A stretch of DNA of 64,000 nt from Chloroflexota bacterium (GCA_005881495.1 VBHI01000311.1:4982-68981), one strand, 5' to 3'. Shown: positions 16,568 through 25,718, counted from the stretch's first letter. Numbers and translations: made by a program. The notes: generated by a model from the sequence alone, not told the origin.

Positions 16568-17154
16568 ATATACCAGATATTTTGGCTGCAACGACACCTG
16601 TTGTGGAAGCATTGGAGCAGCTTGAGGTTCCTTATCATATTGGAGGATCTGTAGCAAGTTCCCTCAATGGCATCCCAAGATTGACAATTGATGTGGATAT
16701 AGTCGCCAACCTGAAATTAGAGCATGTTCGACCATTAATAAGACTCCTTGAAGCAGATTACTACATTGATGAAGATGCGGTGAGGGATGCAATTCAACGC
16801 CGTAGCTCTTTCAACGTAATTCACTTAGCATCGATTCTCAAAGTCGATGTCTTCATACCCAAATCTCGCTTGTTTGACCAGGAAGAGTTGCACAGGGTGC
16901 GACTAATAACACTGGAAAGTAGTGAGCGCTCCTTCTACGTCGCCTCACCAGAAGGCACCATCCTGAACAAGCTGGAATGGTTCAGGATGGGAGGCGAAGT
17001 ATCGGACCGCCAATGGAATGATATTCTCGGCGTCCTCAAAGTACAGGGTTCCAATCTTGAAATGATCTATCTACGACGCTGGGCGGCCGCTTTACAGGTG
17101 ACGGATCTTTTAGAGAGAGCGCTGGTAGATGCGGGCTTTACCGAGAGCAAGTAA
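16558..17154 (+). CDS. Nucleotidyltransferase-fold protein (MNT/AbiEii-like)
   Basis: 198 residues. N-terminal nucleotidyltransferase core: YHIGGSVASSLNGIPRLTIDVDIVANL carries the G-[GS]-S motif and the D-x-D pair (about residues 28-53, shown here as GGSVASS and IDVDIV). A third acidic residue is probably in LKVDVFIP. The C-terminal part (PEGTILNKLEWFRMGGEVSDRQW) resembles AbiEii-like proteins and the MNT half of HEPN-MNT systems. It overlaps the upstream small gene and ends at a bidirectional terminator, so the two form a closed cassette. It may transfer nucleotides to a tRNA or to its partner; this is inference. Confidence 0.82.
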   Translation: MSMNIPDILAATTPVVEALEQLEVPYHIGGSVASSLNGIPRLTIDVDIVANLKLEHVRPLIRLLEADYYIDEDAVRDAIQRRSSFNVIHLASILKVDVFIPKSRLFDQEELHRVRLITLESSERSFYVASPEGTILNKLEWFRMGGEVSDRQWNDILGVLKVQGSNLEMIYLRRWAAALQVTDLLERALVDAGFTESK

Positions 17155-17166
17155 ATCAACGAAAAA

Positions 17167-17204
17167 AGCCAGGGCAGGATGGTGGCATCCTACCCTGGCT
17201 TCTT
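17167..17204. terminator. Bidirectional terminator between the nucleotidyltransferase gene and nuoN
   Basis: 15-base arms (17167-17181 with 17186-17200) starting AGCCAGGG and ending CCCTGGCT, one mismatch, loop GTGG. T-rich TCTTCTTTCT follows on +; on - the hairpin is followed by TTTTTCG. It serves both converging units. Confidence 0.9.
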
Positions 17205-17212
17205 CTTTCTGC

Positions 17213-18748
17213 TCATCTCCCTAGCAGAAATGCTAACAAACTATTTGCTGCGGGAGTTGTGGCCGCCAGCACTAACTGTGCTGCGAAGGTAATCACAATC
17301 AGAGCAGCCGTCATCAGAGCAATCGAGGAAGAGAGGCCAATCGGCGTCGACAGGTGATCTTCCTTAAACGGTGCATCGAAGTACATGGATTTGACAACAC
17401 GTCCATAGTAGACCAGTGATATGATGGTGTTGATCAAGGCAACCACCACAAGCACATTGAGACACTGTCCTATCACTACCTGACCGCTGCCAATGAGAGC
17501 CTGTCCTTGCCCCCAGGCGGCCGTGAAGATAAATACCTTACTCACAAACCCTGCCATTGGTGGAATTCCACCCAGAGAGAGCAAACACAGCGCCGTGCCC
17601 AGACTCAACAGGGGCGCACGCTTGGCAAGGCCGCGGAAATCATCGATACGTTCTCCCCCGGTTGCGTTTGCCAGTGCGATAATGCCGGAGAAGGCTCCCA
17701 GGTTCGTCAGCGCATACACAAAGATGAAGAACAGCACCGCTGAATTGCCAGCCGGCTGGTTGCTTGCCAGGCTCGTAGTAACGCCAACAAGGATGTAACC
17801 TACCTGTGCGATACTGGAGTAGGCCATCATACGCTTGACGTTCGTCTGCACTGCCGCCACTAAGTTCCCCAGTGTCATGGTCAGGATCGCTACAATCGTG
17901 AACGCGAGTACCAGAAAGGGAAGATTGATCTGGCCTAAGCCACCATCGATAAAGACGCGTATCAGCGCAGCGAAACCCGCAGCTTTTGAGCCAACCGAGA
18001 AAAAGGCTGTCGCAGGTGTCGGCGCTCCCTCGTAAATATCCGGAGCCCACATGTGAAAAGGAACAGCCGAAATCTTGAAGCCGAAACCCGCCAGGATCAA
18101 AATACCGGCAACCAACTCCATCAAGTTGCCCGTATGGACGCCGTTCTTAATCGCGGTGGCAATACCCATCAGGTCCGTTGTACCCGTCAGGCCATAAAGC
18201 AGCGCAAAACCGTACAGCAGGATGGCCGACGACATGGCTCCCAGCAACACGAATTTGACGGCTGCTTCTGCTGAGCGCTCACTCGCACGGATGAGACCCG
18301 CCATCACATAGAGCGGGATACTTGTCAGCTCAAACGAGATGTAGATGGTGATCAGTTCACTTGTACTTGCCAGGAGCATCATGCCTGTCACTGAGAAGAG
18401 CATGAGCGTATAAAATTCACCGTCTGCCTTAACATACTTGCCCACGTAATCGTAAGATACCAGGATCATCACGGCTGCGATAATCAGAAAAAGGATCTGA
18501 AAGAAGATTGCGTACTGGTCAACCACCAGCATGTTAAAGAATGCCTGGTGGGAAACCGAGAAATCCAGTGTCAGCGCTTGCGTGATGGAAAAAGCTGCTG
18601 GAACTATGAGACCGATCAAAGCCACCGACACTGTTACGATGCGGCGTTTGAAAAGCAGGTCTATCGTCATTACCACCAGTGCCAGCACCGTCAGACTTAA
18701 CTCAGGTGCTAGCAGGTAGAGGTCATTTGCACTAATTGCCTGATTCAT
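17213..18748 (-). CDS. nuoN: NADH-quinone oxidoreductase subunit N
   Basis: 511 residues, an antiporter-like proton-pumping subunit of complex I. About 14 membrane helices; the family's Glu/Lys helices are seen in SFELTSIPLYVMAG, PFHMWAPDIYEGAPTPATAFF and KRMMAYSSIAQVGYILVG. Last gene of the nuoJKLMN run, 32 bases after nuoM. It ends just before the bidirectional terminator. Length and motifs are normal. Confidence 0.96.
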   Translation of the reverse strand: MNQAISANDLYLLAPELSLTVLALVVMTIDLLFKRRIVTVSVALIGLIVPAAFSITQALTLDFSVSHQAFFNMLVVDQYAIFFQILFLIIAAVMILVSYDYVGKYVKADGEFYTLMLFSVTGMMLLASTSELITIYISFELTSIPLYVMAGLIRASERSAEAAVKFVLLGAMSSAILLYGFALLYGLTGTTDLMGIATAIKNGVHTGNLMELVAGILILAGFGFKISAVPFHMWAPDIYEGAPTPATAFFSVGSKAAGFAALIRVFIDGGLGQINLPFLVLAFTIVAILTMTLGNLVAAVQTNVKRMMAYSSIAQVGYILVGVTTSLASNQPAGNSAVLFFIFVYALTNLGAFSGIIALANATGGERIDDFRGLAKRAPLLSLGTALCLLSLGGIPPMAGFVSKVFIFTAAWGQGQALIGSGQVVIGQCLNVLVVVALINTIISLVYYGRVVKSMYFDAPFKEDHLSTPIGLSSSIALMTAALIVITFAAQLVLAATTPAANSLLAFLLGR

Positions 18749-18780
18749 GGAAAATACTCCTTACCCCTTGGCGACCACCT

Positions 18781-20388
18781 TTACGGGTGCAAGGCCGCGC
18801 TGGCACCGTTCATAATCATGGCCAGGCTAGGGGTAATGACATTAATAAGGAACTGTGGAAAAATACCGACGAACACGATGACCGCTGACAGCGCGAAAAG
18901 TGGTATCGTTTCACGCAGGTTGGCATCGGGCAGCCAGTTCGACTTTTCATTGCACGGTCCGAAAAAGGTGCGCTTGAGCATCCACAGCAGGTAGGAAGCT
19001 GTCAGGATCATGGTGAAAACGCTGGCAGCTGTGACGGTTGCCCAGACCTGAAAGCTGCTGGTGAAGACCATATATTCCGCGACAAAACCAGCCAGGCCAG
19101 GCAGGCCTAGCGAGGCCAATCCCGCGAAGGTGAAAAGCGTTGCCAGCATTGGCATTCTCTTCGCGACGCCGCCGAATGCAGCGATTTCGCGCGTATGAGC
19201 ATGGTCGTAGATCACACCGACGCAGAAGAACAACATCCCCGTGATGATTCCATGGCTAAACATCTGAATGGTCGCGCCTGTCAATGCAGCCATGCGGAAT
19301 GCTATATCACCAGTACCAGCCGCCGCCGCTACGCCGAGCAGAATGATACCCATGTGGCTTACGCTGGAATACGCAATCAGCCTCTTCATGTCCTTTTGCA
19401 CCAGGCAGATACTGGCGCCATAAAGGATATTAATAGCGGCAATCACCGCTAACCAGCCCGCGAAGTCATGGACGCCTTGCGGAAGGAGGGTCAAGCAGAC
19501 ACGAATCAATCCGTAGGCACCCATCTTCAGCAGTATACCCGCCAGGATCACGCTCACCTCGGTTGGAGCGTCGGTATGCGCATCCGGCAACCAGGTATGG
19601 AAGGGGAACATAGGTATTTTGATAGCAAAGGCCAGGAAGATCAGCAGGAAGGTCAGCAGTTGCAAGCTCATCGTCAAGCTTGTGAACGGGATATTGACAG
19701 GCCCGTTGAACATATGTTCTGAGAAATACACCATGCTGGCTGTCGCTTGACCACCGTTGTTGATATTGGTGAAGTAGAGCACCAGGATACCGATCAGCAT
19801 GAAGACGCTGCCAAAGAAGGTGTAGAGCAGGAATTTCCATGCCGAGTAAATACGCCCGGGCATGCCATGTTTGATGGTCTCGCTTCCCCAGATGCCGATG
19901 AGCAGGAACATTGGGGCCAGTTCGACTTCCCAGAAGAGAAAGAAGAGAAACAGGTCGATGGCCATAAAGACACCCATCACGCCGGCTTCCAGGATAAGCA
20001 GCAGAGCCAGGTATTCCTTGACACGCGTCTTCTCCCAGCTGCCAATGACCGCGAGCATCGTTAGCAGGGCATTGAGGATGACCATTGGCAGGCTGAGGCC
20101 GTCAATACCCAGGAAATAATCGATCTTGATTTGTATCGACCCTGCCGTAAAATCAATCCACGGAATTTGAATCGGGTATTGCAAATCTTGCAGATTACCA
20201 AAATGATAGCCGTTGACGGCGATTTGGAAGAATAGTGCCATCGAGAGCACGAATGTCGCGGCACTAAATATCAGGGCCAGCCAGCGTGCGACTGACTTTG
20301 GAGTAGTCAGTACTGCCAGTGCGCCGATCACCGGCAGCAGGATAATCCAGGTCAGAACATTCGTAAATATCACAGTTTCATCCTTCAT
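18781..20388 (-). CDS. nuoM: NADH-quinone oxidoreductase subunit M
   Basis: 535 residues, antiporter-like proton-pumping subunit of complex I. Typical sequences: GIDGLSLPMVILNALLT, FFLFWEVELAPMFLLIG with the conserved Glu, PFHTWLPDAHTDAPTEVSV, KRLIAYSSVSHMGIILLG. It is separated from nuoL by 141 bases, while the other genes of the unit are closely packed; that gap holds an interspersed repeat ending 27 bases before this start. The ribosome site (GCGATGAA) is poor. Confidence 0.96.
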   Translation of the reverse strand: MKDETVIFTNVLTWIILLPVIGALAVLTTPKSVARWLALIFSAATFVLSMALFFQIAVNGYHFGNLQDLQYPIQIPWIDFTAGSIQIKIDYFLGIDGLSLPMVILNALLTMLAVIGSWEKTRVKEYLALLLILEAGVMGVFMAIDLFLFFLFWEVELAPMFLLIGIWGSETIKHGMPGRIYSAWKFLLYTFFGSVFMLIGILVLYFTNINNGGQATASMVYFSEHMFNGPVNIPFTSLTMSLQLLTFLLIFLAFAIKIPMFPFHTWLPDAHTDAPTEVSVILAGILLKMGAYGLIRVCLTLLPQGVHDFAGWLAVIAAINILYGASICLVQKDMKRLIAYSSVSHMGIILLGVAAAAGTGDIAFRMAALTGATIQMFSHGIITGMLFFCVGVIYDHAHTREIAAFGGVAKRMPMLATLFTFAGLASLGLPGLAGFVAEYMVFTSSFQVWATVTAASVFTMILTASYLLWMLKRTFFGPCNEKSNWLPDANLRETIPLFALSAVIVFVGIFPQFLINVITPSLAMIMNGASAALHP

Positions 20389-20414
20389 TTCATCGCTGCC
20401 GACCGTAGGTAGGC

Positions 20415-20525
20415 GCGCTAGCGTGTATAGTAGGGTTGACCCTTGCGGTCAACCTGGCGGCGTTGCGCGGTCAACCTGGCGGCGTTGCGCGGTCAACCTG
20501 GCGGCGTTGCAGCGATGGATATCAA
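20415..20525. repeat. Interspersed hairpin repeat with an internal 22-bp triplication, in the nuoL-nuoM gap
   Basis: Third copy of the repeat seen at 4390-4522: the same GCGCTAGCGTGTATAGTAGG start and the GGTTGACC / GGTCAACC stem, ending with GCAGCGATGGATATCAA. Between them a 22-bp unit (CGGTCAACCTGGCGGCGTTG plus two bases) is present three times in tandem: 20446-20467, 20468-20489, 20490-20511. The kdp copies have it once. The expansion could fold in several registers. Confidence 0.88.
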
Positions 20526-20529
20526 GTCA

Positions 20530-22662
20530 TTACTTAATAACAGTGACAAGCACAATAACGACCAGCGCCAATACCGCGAGACCACCAAAGAAACCAAACA
20601 TATACGTTTGCACTTTGCCAGTCTCAACGTGACGTAGGTCACGGCCAAAAGTCGTCACGAGACGTGCCGTCCCATTGACCAGGCCATCAATGATGTAGGT
20701 GTCGAAGGCTTGCACAACATGTGAGATGCCGAGCACCACATAGCGAACAAATAAGTCATAAAGATCGTCGATATAGTACTTGTGCAGGAGGATACGGTGC
20801 AAGACGCGCAGTACTGTATTGCCTTGCACAAAAGCATTGATCTTTGACAGGTCAACACGAGTATAGAGCGTGTATGCCCAGGCGAAGCCGAGCAGCGCCA
20901 CTACGATACCCGGATAGGTCCTCCAGTCTGCAATAATCTCCCCGAAATTCAGGGACGGTGCCGTAGGATTGAGGTACGTGAAGAAACTGAACCAGTAGCC
21001 AGCAATCACCGAAGGGATAGCCAGCAGTATCAATGGTATGGTGATTGTCAAAGGAGACTCCCGCGGCACACCTTCGCCGCGATAGACTCCCTCGCCCCCC
21101 CATAAGCCACCCCAACTACCACCTTTCCCTCCAAAGGCCAGGATATAGGCCCGCAGCATATAGAAGGCGGTCAAACCGGCGGTCACCCATACTACCACCC
21201 ACAAGCCATAATAGCCGTTGGTGTATGCAAGTGCGATGATCGTGTCCTTACTGTAGAAGCCCGCGAAAAAGGGGAAGCCAGAAATCGAGAGCGTGGCAAT
21301 CAGCCAGGTTATGGCGGTGATGGGCATATATTTTGACAGCCCGCCCATCAGGCGCATATCCTGTACCTCTTTATGTGTCGCGTGGTGTAGCATATGAATG
21401 ACGCTCCCCGCACCCAGGAAGAGCAGCGCTTTGAAGAACGCGTGAGTGAAGAGGTGGAACATGCCAGGCCCATTGTTATATACAGAACCGGCTACCCCCA
21501 GGCCGACAAACATGTAGCCAAGCTGGCTGATCGTGGAGAAGGCCAGCACCCGTTTGAAGTCGGTCTGTACGAGAGCAATCGACGCAGCGAAGATGGCGCT
21601 AATACCGCCAATCCAGGCAACCACCTGAAACGCTGCCGGATCTGCCGCCGCGAAGAGTGGAAATGTGCGAGCTACCATATAGACGCCCGCCGCGACCATG
21701 GTCGCGGCGTGGATCAGGGCGCTGACAGGCGTGGGACCCTCCATAGCAGTAGGGAGCCAGATTTGCAGCGGCACCTGCGCCGACTTTCCAATGGCACCAC
21801 AGAAGACCAGGATCATGGCCAGGGTCAGCAGCCCCTTGTCCATACTCTGGACCTTTGTCGCTAACTGGCTGAACTCGAATGTGCCCGTGTTGACGAACAG
21901 GATCATGATGCCGATGAGAAAGCCCACGTCACCGATACGGTTCACGATGAAGGCCTGAATGGCCGCGCTGGCGGGTTGAGGTCGATCTTCGAGAGGTTTG
22001 GCCTGCTTGTTAATCCAGAAACCAATCAGCAGATATGAGCTGAGACCGACCAGTTCCCACCCGACGAAGATAACCAGGAAATTCTGCGCGAAAACGATGT
22101 CGAGCATCGAGAAAGAAAAGAGCGAGAGGTAGGAGAAGAATCGTGCATACCCTGCTGAATTCTCCATGTATCCCTGGGAATAAAACTGGACAAGTAATGA
22201 GATCGTCGTCACTACCACCATCATTACGATAGCCAGATTATCCAGGTGGAATGAGATCACATAATTGACACCCTCCTGCATATACCATACGTAGGAGAGT
22301 ACGGTTATACCGCTACCCGGCAATGGCGGCGCAATAGTGATGACGCCCGCCGTATTTAACAGCAGCAGCCACGAATAGAGACACGCAAGAGCCATAATTG
22401 CAATCCCGACGTAGCCACTTGCCAGCGCCCCCATCGTGAGATACGCTACCTGGGGGTCCTCGTCGTCGTCGAGATCATACTCACCGTGGTCGTCACCGTG
22501 TGATCCCTTTGCTTCAACGTCGTGAGCGTCACTGCCATGTGCTTCTGCTGCGACAACATGAGGACGACTGAGCATATCCCAGACGCGCGTCCCAAAAACA
22601 ATAACTACAAAGGAGAAAAGCGGTGCGAGCAGAATCAGCCAGGACAATTGATAAAATACCAT
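20530..22662 (-). CDS. nuoL: NADH-quinone oxidoreductase subunit L
   Basis: 710 residues from ATG 22662 (GTG codons at 22671 and 22674 overlapping the nuoK stop are alternatives). Proton-pumping subunit whose C-terminal lateral helix clamps the membrane arm. Typical parts: FFSYLSLFSFSMLDIVFAQN, FVGWELVGLSSYLLIGFW, AMEGPTPVSALIHAATMVAA, HAFFKALLFLGAGSVIH. An insert of about 45 His/Asp/Glu-rich residues (AEAHGSDAHDVEAKGSHGDD, then HGEYDLDDDEDPQ) after the first helix is unusual and might bind metal or simply be disordered. Confidence 0.95.
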   Translation of the reverse strand: MVFYQLSWLILLAPLFSFVVIVFGTRVWDMLSRPHVVAAEAHGSDAHDVEAKGSHGDDHGEYDLDDDEDPQVAYLTMGALASGYVGIAIMALACLYSWLLLLNTAGVITIAPPLPGSGITVLSYVWYMQEGVNYVISFHLDNLAIVMMVVVTTISLLVQFYSQGYMENSAGYARFFSYLSLFSFSMLDIVFAQNFLVIFVGWELVGLSSYLLIGFWINKQAKPLEDRPQPASAAIQAFIVNRIGDVGFLIGIMILFVNTGTFEFSQLATKVQSMDKGLLTLAMILVFCGAIGKSAQVPLQIWLPTAMEGPTPVSALIHAATMVAAGVYMVARTFPLFAAADPAAFQVVAWIGGISAIFAASIALVQTDFKRVLAFSTISQLGYMFVGLGVAGSVYNNGPGMFHLFTHAFFKALLFLGAGSVIHMLHHATHKEVQDMRLMGGLSKYMPITAITWLIATLSISGFPFFAGFYSKDTIIALAYTNGYYGLWVVVWVTAGLTAFYMLRAYILAFGGKGGSWGGLWGGEGVYRGEGVPRESPLTITIPLILLAIPSVIAGYWFSFFTYLNPTAPSLNFGEIIADWRTYPGIVVALLGFAWAYTLYTRVDLSKINAFVQGNTVLRVLHRILLHKYYIDDLYDLFVRYVVLGISHVVQAFDTYIIDGLVNGTARLVTTFGRDLRHVETGKVQTYMFGFFGGLAVLALVVIVLVTVIK

Positions 22663-22667
22663 GTTGA

Positions 22668-22991
22668 TCACCACTTCATGAAATCAATTTCGCCAACATC
22701 CACTGAGCTGCGTATGCGATAGATGGCAATGATCATTGCTAATGCCACCGCTGCCTCAGCCGCAGCCACGGTGATGATGAAGATGGCGAAAATTTGACCG
22801 GTCAAATAAGTAGCATACGGGGGAACCTTGTTATAAAACGAAAAGGCCACCATCGTAATATTCACAGCGTTCAGCATAATCTCAATGCCCATCAATACCG
22901 CGACGCCATTGCGTTTTGCCAGCGCTCCGTAGAGTCCAATGCAGAACAGGACCGCACCCAGCACCAGGTAATGATTTAAACTGAGCCCCAT
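22668..22991 (-). CDS. nuoK: NADH-quinone oxidoreductase subunit K
   Basis: 107 residues, three membrane helices; GIEIMLNAVNI and the Glu in TVAAAEAAVALAMI mark the conserved proton-path glutamates. The start ATG at 22991 (MGLSLNHYLVLGAVLF) has AGGGAGG nine bases upstream, made partly from the end of nuoJ; a longer frame starting at 23018 inside nuoJ is less likely. Its stop overlaps the possible GTG starts of nuoL. Confidence 0.95.
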   Translation of the reverse strand: MGLSLNHYLVLGAVLFCIGLYGALAKRNGVAVLMGIEIMLNAVNITMVAFSFYNKVPPYATYLTGQIFAIFIITVAAAEAAVALAMIIAIYRIRSSVDVGEIDFMKW

Positions 22992-22995
22992 AGAA

Positions 22996-23523
22996 TTAGT
23001 CCTCCCTACCGATGACAATTGCGCCTACAATCGCTACTAACAACACCACAGACGCAATTTCAAACGGTAACACGTAGCTGTAAGTAGTGGGACTATAGAG
23101 CAATTGACCAATGCGCGCCACGTTACTGATACCCGCAGGCAACTGGCCTGAGCCGTTGCTTACATCAGCAACGGCATGTGGACTGACCGCTGCCGCATAA
23201 ACGATGATAGCGCCTACGAATGTACTGACAATCACTGCCAGCCACCACTGCCTATTGATGGGATTGCTGTTCAACTGGATATTGCTTGTACGCGTCAGCA
23301 TCAATGCGAACAGTATGAGGATTGTCACCGCACCGGCATAGATTAGAATTTGGACAATGGCGATAAATTCAGCGTTGAGCAGGAGATAAATACCGGCAGC
23401 CATTGCAAAAACTATCACCAGAGCTAACGCGCTGTGTACGATATTCCGTTGTGTCACAACAAGCAGCGCGGACCCCACCAGGATAACGGCAATAATCCAA
23501 AAAATGACAGTAACTAAATCCAT
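22996..23523 (-). CDS. nuoJ: NADH-quinone oxidoreductase subunit J
   Basis: 175 residues, five membrane helices. FAMAAGIYLLLNAEFIAIVQILIYAGAVTI (in parts) with the conserved pi-bulge helix, and SVVLLVAIVGAIVIGR at the end, are typical of NuoJ. CGGAGG precedes the ATG. First gene of this nuoJKLMN unit; no nuoA-I gene lies upstream, where a divergent pseudokinase gene begins. Confidence 0.94.
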   Translation of the reverse strand: MDLVTVIFWIIAVILVGSALLVVTQRNIVHSALALVIVFAMAAGIYLLLNAEFIAIVQILIYAGAVTILILFALMLTRTSNIQLNSNPINRQWWLAVIVSTFVGAIIVYAAAVSPHAVADVSNGSGQLPAGISNVARIGQLLYSPTTYSYVLPFEIASVVLLVAIVGAIVIGRED

Positions 23524-23849
23524 AAAATATGCCTCCGGACGTCATTCGGATAGTAGTTTCAGTCTCATGTGAGAAGAGGATGTCCAATCACTACAACTGC
23601 TTCAACCTCGCCCCTATATGATATTACCGCGATTCCACATGTGAATGCCACTTCCGTATAGTTCTTTTTTCCTATTGTATTGTATCATGTGCAGTGCTAC
23701 GTGCGGGATGAGTAGGAGTGGTTGCACCGCTCTCATTTTAGCAAAACCTGTACCACGTGACAAGGTCACCCTCGAATGAAACATCATGTTGTCTATGCTA
23801 TAATTTGTCTATCATTATCTCCTAACCAAATTAAAAGGTTTTATAACGA
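23524..23849. other. Divergent intergenic region between nuoJ and the pseudokinase gene
   Basis: 326 bases, A/T-rich in the middle. The + strand has an extended -10 (TGCTATAAT, 23796-23804) for the pseudokinase gene. No convincing nuo promoter was found; TACAAT on the minus strand near 23680 is weak. Confidence 0.5.
23796..23804 (+). promoter_or_regulatory. Extended -10 promoter of the pseudokinase gene
   Basis: TGCTATAAT, with TG one base before a consensus TATAAT (23799-23804). The -35 region is poor. Predicted start about 23811. Confidence 0.6.
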
Positions 23850-25718
23850 ATGAGCATGATGCAAATGACCACAGGTACCAGTCCCTCTGGTAATTCACTT
23901 TGCCCAAATTGCCAATCTGTTATGCCTTCACAGGCTGCATTTTGTGCTACTTGCGGTGATCGTAATGAGAAGAAAAATGTTGCCTCTCTCTTGCAGGATA
24001 ACACTGACATCGCTACTCTTTATCGTATCACTTCTCTTGTGCGCCGTCGTCAATTTGTCAGCGTATTTTTTGCTCTTGATAATCAGCATCTACGTCCAGT
24101 CGGTATTCGCGATATCGATATCAGTAGCTTGAGCAATGAAGCACGAATAAGTGCCAGTGAGATATTCCAGGAGGAATATGACCTGCTGCGTCGCGAAAGC
24201 ATACCTTCAATGATGCCTCTTATCGATCTGCGACACATTCAGGGGCACCTGTATGTCGTTTCCAGTTGGCCGTCTTCCTCAGCTACCGGCCAAAATGGGG
24301 CAAACAATCACCTCCACACACTTCAAAACGTTCTTCAAAGCGGTATTGGTCTGCCCAATATACAGGTGTCACTTTACTGGGTTGAGCAGCTCTGCTACAC
24401 GTTGGACAAATTGCACCGCCAGCAAATCGTCCTTGGCGATCTCGATCCACATGCCCTGATTCTCGGCAGCAGCAACTATAATAGTGAACTTCTCCTGCTG
24501 GTTTCCTGGATGCCTTCCCTCATACGCAGCCTGCTTCCACGCACCCCTATTGTGCACAATACATCGAATTTCAGCGCGCCTGAAATATTGCTAGGAAAAC
24601 TAGAGCCAGGCATCGACATCTATAGTTTGGGCGCAGTACTCTACCTCTTGCTAACAGGTGTGCCGCCCGAAGAGCCTACCGCGCGGATGCACCGCAGCTT
24701 GCGTTCACCGGGTGAATTCAACGCACGCATCAATGTTCGTCTTGACGAATTTGTGATGAAAGCCCTATCAATTGATAGTTCCGAACGCTTCCAAAGTGCA
24801 AGTGAGATGGCGGAGGCCCTTTCTCGCATTCGATCAAATGGTAAGCGAGCTGTTTCTAGAGTATCTTCTGCTTTACCTCCCGTTGGTGAACCGCGTGTGG
24901 AGGACGCTCAGGCGGATACGGTTTCCGCCACAAGTCAAACGATTGAAGAGATAGCCAATACTGATACTGTGCTCATCACGCCTCTTCCAGAAAGCAATCT
25001 CGCTGCCTGGGAAGCAGCCAGAAAAAGCACGGCCACATCAGACTCAACGGAGGAGCAAGCTCCGCAGGTCGTAGAGGGAGCGGCAAAGCAAGCTTTTGCT
25101 GTGGAAACACGGCTGCAGAATGAGAATGTAGAAACGTTCAGTTCTGGAGAGGCTCCGCATGGTGAAAATGATTCCTTGCTGAGTCTTTCAACAAGAAGTA
25201 CTGCCAGATTTCTGCATCGATTGAAACGTCTCGTCCTTGGAGAGCAAAAGCATAGCACAACGGCGGCAGCAATTATTGAAACGCCCATGCGCATACAACC
25301 TGACCGGCCCTATACCATCCGTATTCAAATAATGGGAAGAAATGTGCCAGAAATGGTAAATCCACTGGGGGGATTCTCGCGTTCTGCTGGCGGGATACGT
25401 CTCCCTGCAGGGCTAAGTGCCCTCATTGAAGAAGAACTCGTCTTTATTGAAATACGTTCGGCGCTGTATCAGAACTTTGCCTATATCGTGCAGCAGGCTA
25501 TAGTTCACATACCACCAGGCGGCTTTGCCGCTGAAGTAACTATACCTATGCAGCCGCTCCTAAATGGACCAGGCGGAAGACGTGAGCGCCTGCACATTTT
25601 CTTTATGGACGAAATGCGCCGCCCACTTTACGAGAAGCCTTTCATCGTTGAATTATTCGTTTCACAGCTGGTACAGTCCGGTCGTGAAGGGCACAATGTC
25701 TTAACCATCCCAATTTAA
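23850..25718 (+). CDS. Zinc-ribbon pseudokinase (Ser/Thr kinase fold)
   Basis: 622 residues. An N-terminal zinc ribbon (CPNC at 18-21, CATC at 32-35) precedes a kinase-like domain (about 55-330). Catalytic features are altered: the loop reads GDLDPHALIL, keeping Asp197 but with Asp199 for the usual Lys and Ala202 for the metal-binding Asn; no DFG is seen (SWMPS instead); no Gly-rich loop is evident. The lower lobe is retained (SAPEILLG, DIYSLGAVLYLLLTGVPP, DSSERFQSASEMAEAL). A Ser/Thr/Glu-rich linker (about 335-470) leads to a C-terminal domain of about 140 residues (RPYTIRIQIMGRNVPEMVNP to FIVELFVSQLVQ) that looks beta-rich and is not recognised. Probably a non-catalytic scaffold or ligand sensor. 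Confidence 0.82.
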   Translation: MSMMQMTTGTSPSGNSLCPNCQSVMPSQAAFCATCGDRNEKKNVASLLQDNTDIATLYRITSLVRRRQFVSVFFALDNQHLRPVGIRDIDISSLSNEARISASEIFQEEYDLLRRESIPSMMPLIDLRHIQGHLYVVSSWPSSSATGQNGANNHLHTLQNVLQSGIGLPNIQVSLYWVEQLCYTLDKLHRQQIVLGDLDPHALILGSSNYNSELLLLVSWMPSLIRSLLPRTPIVHNTSNFSAPEILLGKLEPGIDIYSLGAVLYLLLTGVPPEEPTARMHRSLRSPGEFNARINVRLDEFVMKALSIDSSERFQSASEMAEALSRIRSNGKRAVSRVSSALPPVGEPRVEDAQADTVSATSQTIEEIANTDTVLITPLPESNLAAWEAARKSTATSDSTEEQAPQVVEGAAKQAFAVETRLQNENVETFSSGEAPHGENDSLLSLSTRSTARFLHRLKRLVLGEQKHSTTAAAIIETPMRIQPDRPYTIRIQIMGRNVPEMVNPLGGFSRSAGGIRLPAGLSALIEEELVFIEIRSALYQNFAYIVQQAIVHIPPGGFAAEVTIPMQPLLNGPGGRRERLHIFFMDEMRRPLYEKPFIVELFVSQLVQSGREGHNVLTIPI

